Below, in pieces: positions 58,131-64,000 of a DNA stretch of 64,000 nt. This stretch comes from Xinfangfangia pollutisoli (lineage in GTDB: Bacteria > Pseudomonadota > Alphaproteobacteria > Rhodobacterales > Rhodobacteraceae), in the NCBI RefSeq assembly GCF_020179405.1, contig NZ_JAICBZ010000001.1, positions 62,001-126,000 of the forward strand, read 5' to 3'. Within the stretch, counting starts at the first letter, position 1. Every line of letters begins with the position of its first letter. The notes under the pieces are model-generated. The model was not told the origin of the DNA and did no database searches. It saw only the letters and a list, made by a program, of their open reading frames with translations. Made by a program: the position numbers and the translations under genes.

Positions 58131-61100
58131 ATGGCTTATAGTGGCGGCACCCCGACCAATGACTCGCTCACCGGGGCGGGCACGGCGAACGATACATTCA
58201 TGGGCGGGGCCGGCAATGACTACATCGCGGAATCGAACGACATCACGGCGCTGCAAGGCGATCTGACCAACGGGCTTTTCTCGAACACGTGCGGTTGGTC
58301 TTTGGTGGCAGCAACTGGGGCTGCGCCCACCATTTCGGGGGATACCTGCGCTTCAACGAAGCGAACAAGGCAACCTACGGCGACTATGCGCAGCAGGTGG
58401 TTCAGACCACGCCGGGCGCAACCTATACCCTGACCGTCACCGCGGGCGAGGTGGGCTCGGGCAGCGGGAACCATGACCTTCTGGTCGAGATCATCGATCA
58501 GAACGGCACCGTGATCGGCACCTCCGGTGTCATGACCATCGCCAATGGCGCGACGGGGCAAGGCATTCCTGTCACCTATACGGCAACCACGCCCGGCACG
58601 ACGATCAAGATCACCAACACCGGGTCAACCAATACCGTCAACAGCGACCTGCATATCGATCAGGCGATCAATTCCCTGGTCGCGACACCGTCCGACCCTG
58701 GCGCGGCGGGGGGTGACGACAGTCTGAGCGGCGGCGATGGGAATGACACGATCCTTTCCGGTCAGGGCAACGACTCGCTCTACGGCGGAACCGGCAACGA
58801 CGATCTGCGCGGCGAACTGGGCAATGACAGCCTGGACGGCGGCGCCGGAGACGACACGCTGCGGGGCGAGCAGGGGAACGACAGCCTGGATGGCGGCGCC
58901 GGCAATGACGTCCTGAACGGCGGGGCCGGCAACGACACCGGCTATGGCGGGACCGGTAACGACTTCATCAGCGATTCCGACGAACCGGGGACGACCTTCA
59001 ACTCCAGCTTCGACATTCCCAACGGTGCGGGCTGGACCGAGATCAACCCGACTGGCGGGGCCGGTCAGAATGCGGCTGGTGTCAGCTATACTTGGCAGCC
59101 CGGTGTCGCACTGCTTAACTCGACCGACACGCAGAACGACGGCGACGGGATTGCGCAACGCGTGACGACTACCATCGGCGCGCAATACGAGATCACCGTA
59201 AACGCGCGTGAATTCGGGAGCGGCATTCAGAACCATCAGGTGCTGATCGAGGCAGTTGACGACAACGGCGTCGTCATTGCTTCGACGACAGTCTGGGTGA
59301 ACAACGGCACCTCCGTCAGCCCGACCCTGGATTACACCGCCACGACGGCCGGAACCACGATCCGGAAATGGGCCAGACCCCCTTCGTCGGCTGGACGCCC
59401 CTGAACCCGACCGGGGGAACGGGTCCGTATCAGGGTGTCTATAATAACAATGCCTATGTCGGCCTCAACGGCTACGAAGAGGCGGTCTACGGCGACGGTA
59501 TCCAGCAGACGATCTCCACCACGGCGGCGGGGGCTAGATACAACCTGACGCTCCAGGCCGGCGAACTTGGCGGCGGCAACGCAGACCACACGATCCTGAT
59601 CGAGGTTCTGGACGGCAGCGGCAACGTCATCGCGTCGCGGACGGAAGTTGTCGCCAATGCACAGCAGCCGTTCTTCACTCTTGAATACATCGCCGCCGGC
59701 CCGAACACCACCATCCGCATCACGAACCAGACCTCGACCGGGACGGCAAGCTCCGATCTCGTGGTCTGGTCGGTGAACAACACGCTGGTTCCCATCACCT
59801 ATGACGACACGTTCTATGGCGATGCCGGCAACGATTTGCTGGACGGCGCCAACGGCAATGACGGCCTCTTCGGCGGGACCGACAACGACACGCTTTATGG
59901 CGGCGCGGGCAACGACACGATCTACGGCGACACGTCGGGAGACACGGTCAACGGCGGCTCTGACACGATCTATGCCGGAGACGGCAATGAATCCGTCTTC
60001 GGCGGTGCGGGCAATGACCAGCTTTTTGGCGATGCCGGCACTGACAGCCTGTTCGGAGGAAATGGCAACGACCTGCTGAACGGTGGCGCCGGGGTGGACT
60101 CGCTGACCGGCGGGGCCGGCAATGACGTGTTCATCGCCGATGGCACCGCGGACCGGATCAGCGATTTCAGTCTGGCGAACAACGCCGACGGCAACCAGCA
60201 GAACAACGACTTCGTGGATCTGTCACAGTTCTACAATACCGTTTCCCTTGCGGCCTGGAATGCGGCCAATCCCGGCCAGACCTACGCGACCCCCCTGGCC
60301 TGGCTTCGGGCAGATCAGGCGAACGGAACGCTTGAACAGGCCGGCGGCCTTCAGATCTACAACGGCGGCAGCGCCGTTGCCGGGTCGGGCCTGACCTTTG
60401 ACAACACCAATGTCCATGACACGGACGGCATCGTCGAAGGCACGCAGGGCAGCGACCATATCGACGCAAGCTACAACCAGGACCCCACGGGCGATGTTGT
60501 CGACGGCAACGATGCGATCCTGCCCGGCGCGGGGCCGAACGACGACTCGATCCGCGGCTATAACGGCAATGACAGCATCGAAGCCGGCCTTGGCAACGAC
60601 AGCGCCGAAGGGGGCCACGACAACGACACGATCCATGGCGGCTCGGGCGACGACACGCTTTCGGGCGACGGGCCAAGCTATGTGATCCCGGGGACACCCG
60701 CCACAAATTCGCAGCTGGTCAGCAACGGCACCTTCGCCAGCAACATGAACGGCTGGACCACCAGCATCGACCCCGGCAACATCGGTCAGACCGTGGACCT
60801 GTCGCATGGCGGGCTGGGTTTCGGCAACTACCCGCACTTCAACAAGCCTTGGGCCTTCACCGAGGTCGATCCGGCTGCCGGGTCCAGTCTGAACATCCAG
60901 TTCCAGTATTCGGAATGGGACGGGGCAGGCCAGCAGATCGCGAACAGTGGAACCTACACGATCTTCCGTCTGTTGACCGACCCCTATGATTTGAACAGCG
61001 CGGTGCCCTTCACCTATCTGGGCAATACGGTCACCCAAATCTTGTTGGACGGAAATTCGCTTGCCTGGCAGACCTACGCGCTGAGCGTGGCGAACGCGAC

Positions 61101-61455
61101 CGGGGTTCCGCTCTATCTCCGCTTCGACGCCAATACCACCGGATCCTACAATCCGGTTATCGACAATGTGCAGGTCAATGCGGCAGCGCCGGCAATCCCG
61201 CCGGTCACCGTGAACCCCATCGGCGATGACTTGATCCACGGCGAAGCCGGCAATGATGTGATCAATGGCGATGGCGGCAACGACACGGTCTATGGCGGCA
61301 CCGGCAATGACATCCTTGCACAGGGTGCCGCGGCTGATGCCGATAGAGGCGCAGCTCTACCGTCGCGCCCTTCTGCCGGGCGCTTGAGCGGTTCTATGTG
61401 CCGCCCACGAAAGGCCCAATGGCAAGGGGGTTTTCCCCGCTTCGGGTTCGGTTGA
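58131..61455 (+). pseudogene. RTX calcium-binding repeat protein, two frame breaks and truncated 3' end
   Basis: The product begins MAYSGGTPTNDSLTGAGTAN at 58131 and moves through three frames: 58131 to about 58303, about 58303 to 59370, and about 59370 to the stop at 61455. Five blocks of RTX nonapeptides (GGxGNDxLx, calcium beta-roll) lie near 58135, 58715-58975, 59800-60130, 60535-60675 and 61223-61320. They alternate with four beta-rich modules of about 110-150 residues (e.g. [17 protein letters not shown]..., NMNGWTTSIDPGN...), probably lectin-like. The protein would be secreted by a type I system, but none is nearby. After GTGNDILAQG the sequence loses all family character (tail ADRGAALPSRPSAG), so the C-terminal secretion or Hint-like end is missing. 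Confidence 0.8.
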
Positions 61456-61553
61456 CCTGCCCCTGAACTTTCCGAAAGCCGCGACCCGAGCCCCTGCAGC
61501 CCGGTTTGGCGCGGGTTGCGCCACCGGCCGCGTCGCTGACGCGTTCCGATTGG

Positions 61554-62264
61554 CTATCTTGCAGGGGTCGGGCCGAAAACGCCAAGCGCCAGCGCCTGAT
61601 CCAGGCCGCCCTGCAGGTGACGGCGCAAAAGCGCCACCGCCCCCGGCACATCCCGCGCCAGCGCCGCCTCTTTCAGCGCCTGATGTTCGGGGCGCGAGGC
61701 GGCCGGCCGGAAAGCCAGCGCGATCATCTGATAGCGCAGATATTTGTCGAAAACCTCGGCATGTGTCTGCATCAGCACCCGCGATCCGCAGGCCGCGATC
61801 AGCGCCTGATGGAACTGCCAGTCGCATTTGCGCCAGGCGGTGATTTCCGAGGCATCCCCGGCCTCAAGCCGCAATTCGTGGCTTTCCAGCCGGTGATGCG
61901 CGGCGATTACCTCCGCCTCCCATTCCAGCGTGCCCTGCGCAAAGCTCAGCGCCAGCCCATGTTCCTCGATCAACAGGCGCAAGGCGGCAATCTCATGCAG
62001 ACCCTCGGCCGAAATCGGCGACACTTCAAAGCCGCGCTGCCCCTCGGCCAGCACGAACCCATCCGCTGTCAGCCGCGACAAAGCCTCGCGCAATGTGCTG
62101 GCGCCTGCGGCGTAATCCTCTTTCAGCTGGTCCAGCCGCAGCCGCTGGCCCGGGCGCAGGCGGCCCATGATGATATCGCTGCGCAGCCGCTGATAGATGG
62201 TGGCGCCCACGGTTTCCCGGCCCATGCCTTCGGCGGTCTCCGGCTGCGGCGGAAGCGCGATCAT
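61554..62264 (-). CDS. GntR-family regulator, FCD subfamily (tandem copy 2)
   Basis: 236 residues from MIALPPQPETAEGMGRETVG, start overlapping the upstream gene by ATGA, with GGGAG ahead. The winged helix is IYQRLRSDIIMGRLRPGQRL and STLREALSRLTADGFVLAEG. The FCD domain has LRLLIEEHGLALSFAQGTLE and FHQALIAACGSRVLMQTHAE. It is clearly paralogous to 62261-62953 (shared DILFGRLHPG-like, GFEVxPISAxxLxEI and ACGS elements). The pair probably regulates the divergent TRAP receptor operon. Confidence 0.92.
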   Translation of the reverse strand: MIALPPQPETAEGMGRETVGATIYQRLRSDIIMGRLRPGQRLRLDQLKEDYAAGASTLREALSRLTADGFVLAEGQRGFEVSPISAEGLHEIAALRLLIEEHGLALSFAQGTLEWEAEVIAAHHRLESHELRLEAGDASEITAWRKCDWQFHQALIAACGSRVLMQTHAEVFDKYLRYQMIALAFRPAASRPEHQALKEAALARDVPGAVALLRRHLQGGLDQALALGVFGPTPAR

Positions 62265-62953
62265 GCCGCCGCTCCCGAAGTCGTGCGGAACAAGCCGTTC
62301 TGCGTCGTATAGTCGACGCAGGCGCCGATATGCGCGGTCAGCACGGCCCGGGCACGGTCGGCGTCGCGGTCCAGGGCCGCGGCCAGCAGGGCATCATGTT
62401 CCTGCGCCGCCACCGTGCCACGGAACATCACCAAGAGAACCTGATAGCGCAGGAAACGGTCGAAGATCCGCTCATGCGTGGCCAGCAGCTCGGCCGATCC
62501 GCAGGCCGAGATCAGCGCGACGTGGAATTCTCGGTCATAGCGTTTCCAGCGGGCCGTATCGCTGCGGTCCCCCGCCAGCATCCGCGCCTCCATCCGGGCC
62601 AGCTTGTGATGCGTGCCCACGACCGCGGCCTCCCATTCCAGATCTCCCGCGGCGAAAGACGGGCCGACGGCATGGCATTCCAACAGGATGCGCATATCGG
62701 AAATCTCGCGCAGATCGCGGGCCGAGATCGGGGCGACCTCGAAGCCCTTCTGCGGCTCGAACAGGATCAGCCCCTCGGCCACCAGACGGGCCAAAACCTC
62801 GCGCAGGGTGGTCACGCTGACATCATACTCGTCGCGCAGCCGTTCCAGCCGCAGCTTGCCGCCCGGGTGCAGGCGGCCGAACAGGATATCCTCCCGCAGA
62901 CGCCTGTAGGTCATCTCGCCCGGTGGGTCGCCGGGGGCCCGTGCCGCGATCAT
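62261..62953 (-). CDS. GntR-family regulator, FCD subfamily (tandem copy 1)
   Basis: 230 residues from MIAARAPGDPPGEMTYRRLR with AGGAGG. The winged helix is YRRLREDILFGRLHPGGKLR and VTTLREVLARLVAEGLILFE. The FCD domain has MRILLECHAVGPSFAAGDLE and FHVALISACGSAELLATHER. It is first of a two-gene regulator operon and divergent (195 bp) from a TRAP receptor gene. In the divergent region, ATATGATATGCCGATGCACG-type AT-rich sequence near 63015-63050 contains CATATCATATG-like repeats that may be the binding site. Confidence 0.92.
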   Translation of the reverse strand: MIAARAPGDPPGEMTYRRLREDILFGRLHPGGKLRLERLRDEYDVSVTTLREVLARLVAEGLILFEPQKGFEVAPISARDLREISDMRILLECHAVGPSFAAGDLEWEAAVVGTHHKLARMEARMLAGDRSDTARWKRYDREFHVALISACGSAELLATHERIFDRFLRYQVLLVMFRGTVAAQEHDALLAAALDRDADRARAVLTAHIGACVDYTTQNGLFRTTSGAAA

Positions 62954-63017
62954 CTTCCGTCCTCCTGCCCGCAGTGAAGCTGAACCCCTGCAGAAGCGCA
63001 AGATGCACGTGCATCGG

Positions 63018-63052
63018 CATATCATATGGTGGTTTTGAAAATCTCATATGAA
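63018..63052. promoter_or_regulatory. AT-rich repeats in the GntR pair/TRAP divergent region
   Basis: The segment holds CATATCATATG (63020-63030) and, 17 bases on, CTCATATGAAAG (63043-63054), that is, two CATATG-centred palindromes. It lies between gntR copy 1 (62953) and the TRAP receptor start (63148), a typical place for an operator/promoter. Assignment to the GntR pair is inference. Confidence 0.4.
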
Positions 63053-63147
63053 AGATGAATCAATGGTTGATCGAAGAAAGATCCGATGGCAGTCTTCTCT
63101 CAGGCCGGCCGCTGGGGAGAGCGGTATCGCCGTTCAGGGAGGAATAT

Positions 63148-64000
63148 ATGACCATCAAAGTCACGCGGCGCAGCTTTGCCGCCCTTGGGACTGCCGTTCT
63201 GGCGACGCCCTTCGTGTCCCGTATTGCCCATGCACAGGACCCGGTGAAGATCCGGTTCTCTGCCGTGTTCTCGGAACAGGACATCCGGGCCGAGATGATG
63301 AAGAAATTCGCCGAAGGCATCGGCCCCGGCTTTGCCTATGAAGGGTTCTATGGCGGGGTGCTGTTCAAGCAGGGAACCGAACTGGTCGCCCTTCAGCGCG
63401 GCAATCTGGAGATGTCGAACATCGCGCCTCAGGACCTGTCCAATCAGGTGCCCGCGTGGTCGGCGCTGACCTCGGGCTATCTGTTCCGCGACTCGGCACA
63501 TCTGACCGCCTTCTTTGCCAGCGACGCCGGCACCGAGATGAAGGCCATGGCCGAGGAGCAGCTGGGGATCAAGATCCTTGGGCCAACCTTCTATGGCACC
63601 CGCCAGGTTGGCCTTTCCACCACCAAGAAAATCAGCACCCCCGAAGATATGGCCGGGATCAAGCTGCGGATGCCCGGCGGTGAGGCCTGGCAGTTCCTGG
63701 GTCAGGCGCTTGGTGCGAACCCGACGCCCATGGCCTATGCCGAGGTCTATACCGGCCTTCAGACCGGGGCGATCGACGGGCAGGACAATCCGCTGCCCAA
63801 TGTCGAGAACATGAAGTTCTATGAGGTGATGAAGCAAATCGTCCTGACCTCGCACCTTGTCGCTTTTGACCTGCTGACCCTTTCCGGTCAGGTCTGGGCC
63901 GCCTTGTCGGACGATCAGAAAGCTGCGGTCCAGAAAGCCGCGGATGAGGCGATCGCCTTCTCGACCGCCGAGCATGTGAAGCGCGAAGCGGATCTGGCCA
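63148..64000 (+). CDS. dctP: TRAP transporter substrate-binding protein (DctP family), cut by window end
   Basis: 284 codons visible from MTIKVTRRSFAALGTAVLAT; AGGGAGGA precedes the ATG. A twin-arginine signal (TRRSFAALG) with cleavage near residue 29 (AHAQ) suggests Tat export. The ligand Arg segment is ISTPEDMAGIKLRMPGGEAW, followed by LGANPTPMAYAEVYTGLQTG and AIDGQDNPLPNVENMKFYEV. It binds an organic acid for a TRAP permease presumably encoded just beyond the window. The tandem GntR pair diverges upstream. Confidence 0.93.
   Translation, partial: MTIKVTRRSFAALGTAVLATPFVSRIAHAQDPVKIRFSAVFSEQDIRAEMMKKFAEGIGPGFAYEGFYGGVLFKQGTELVALQRGNLEMSNIAPQDLSNQVPAWSALTSGYLFRDSAHLTAFFASDAGTEMKAMAEEQLGIKILGPTFYGTRQVGLSTTKKISTPEDMAGIKLRMPGGEAWQFLGQALGANPTPMAYAEVYTGLQTGAIDGQDNPLPNVENMKFYEVMKQIVLTSHLVAFDLLTLSGQVWAALSDDQKAAVQKAADEAIAFSTAEHVKREADLA

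Noticed and set aside
57781-58266. Plus-strand open frame of 161 codons before the RTX gene
   Set aside because: Arg/Ser/Pro-rich, no ribosome site, and its end overlaps RTX coding in another frame.
58700-61320. Short tandem DNA repeats as a CRISPR array or satellite
   Set aside because: They are in-frame codons of degenerate RTX nonapeptides (GGxGNDxLx), with no uniform repeat or spacer lengths.
61330-61455. Last about 40 codons of the RTX frame as real protein sequence
   Set aside because: The composition changes abruptly after GNDILAQG and lacks RTX or secretion-signal features, so I read it as foreign or out-of-frame sequence.
1-64000. Phage, transposase, integrase, tRNA or toxin-antitoxin genes
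   Set aside because: None of the supported reading frames shows recombinase, transposase or phage motifs, and I found no tRNA-like cloverleaf; boundaries of transfer could not be located.

Overview
The window is high-GC (roughly two thirds G+C, by eye) and densely coded. Genes pack into operons with many ATGA and TGATG stop/start overlaps, and most starts carry a clear AGGAGG-type ribosome site. This style, plus the gene families present (TctABC/TctDE tripartite tricarboxylate transport, TRAP transporters, many FCD-type GntR regulators, a CueR copper cluster, RTX repeats), points to an alphaproteobacterium, most likely a Rhodobacteraceae/Paracoccaceae member. The species assignment is inference. 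I see no rRNA, tRNA, CRISPR array, insertion sequence or replication origin.

Layout. 1-3.9 kb: a GntR regulator (cut by the window edge), a divergent AbrB-family membrane protein, a D-2-hydroxyacid dehydrogenase with a 70-residue companion, and a PrpF/4-oxalomesaconate tautomerase-type isomerase. 4.0-9.4 kb: a tripartite tricarboxylate transporter whose TctA and TctB parts look fused, its Bug/TctC receptor, and the divergent two-component pair TctDE. 9.7-17.3 kb: a complete dipeptide/oligopeptide ABC operon, a beta-lactamase-fold serine hydrolase and a LysR regulator. 17.4-22.3 kb: a copper-resistance cluster (P1B ATPase with YHS domains, CueR, small secreted protein, multicopper oxidase) with two divergent 19-bp-spacer MerR-type promoters. 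22.3-25.9 kb: Lrp regulator, class III aminotransferase and aldehyde dehydrogenase (amine catabolism).

26.0-42.0 kb is the most unusual part. It holds a second peptide-type ABC transporter with a fused double ATPase, in an operon with a C45 Ntn-hydrolase/acyltransferase and an alpha/beta hydrolase. It also holds an RraA-HpaI-amidase-Pht5-like operon, a serine hydrolase/N-formylglutamate amidohydrolase pair, and two paralogous modules, each containing a close copy of the same alpha/beta hydrolase and a GntR regulator with two winged-helix domains. 42.2-48.5 kb: a branched-chain-amino-acid-type (Liv) ABC operon ending in a hydantoin/Asp-Glu racemase, plus a divergent GntR. 48.6-55.9 kb: a TRAP operon with a dihydroorotate-dehydrogenase-like flavoprotein, a DUF6282 metal-hydrolase-like protein, an HpaI aldolase and a cupin, controlled by a divergent IclR with overlapping palindromic operators. 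56-61.5 kb: a degenerate patch with a small membrane protein, a frameshifted membrane-anchored LytTR regulator and a frameshifted, 3'-truncated RTX protein. 61.6-64 kb: two overlapping paralogous GntR genes and the start of another TRAP receptor.

Taken together this is a catabolic accessory region. Each solute transporter sits next to its own regulator and a small set of hydrolases, aldolases or oxidoreductases, as expected for scavenging diverse carboxylates, amides and peptides. The substrates cannot be read from sequence alone. The best candidates for undescribed biology are the duplicated hydrolase/double-winged-helix-GntR modules with the C45-ABC operon, and the TRAP-DHOD-DUF6282-aldolase-cupin operon.
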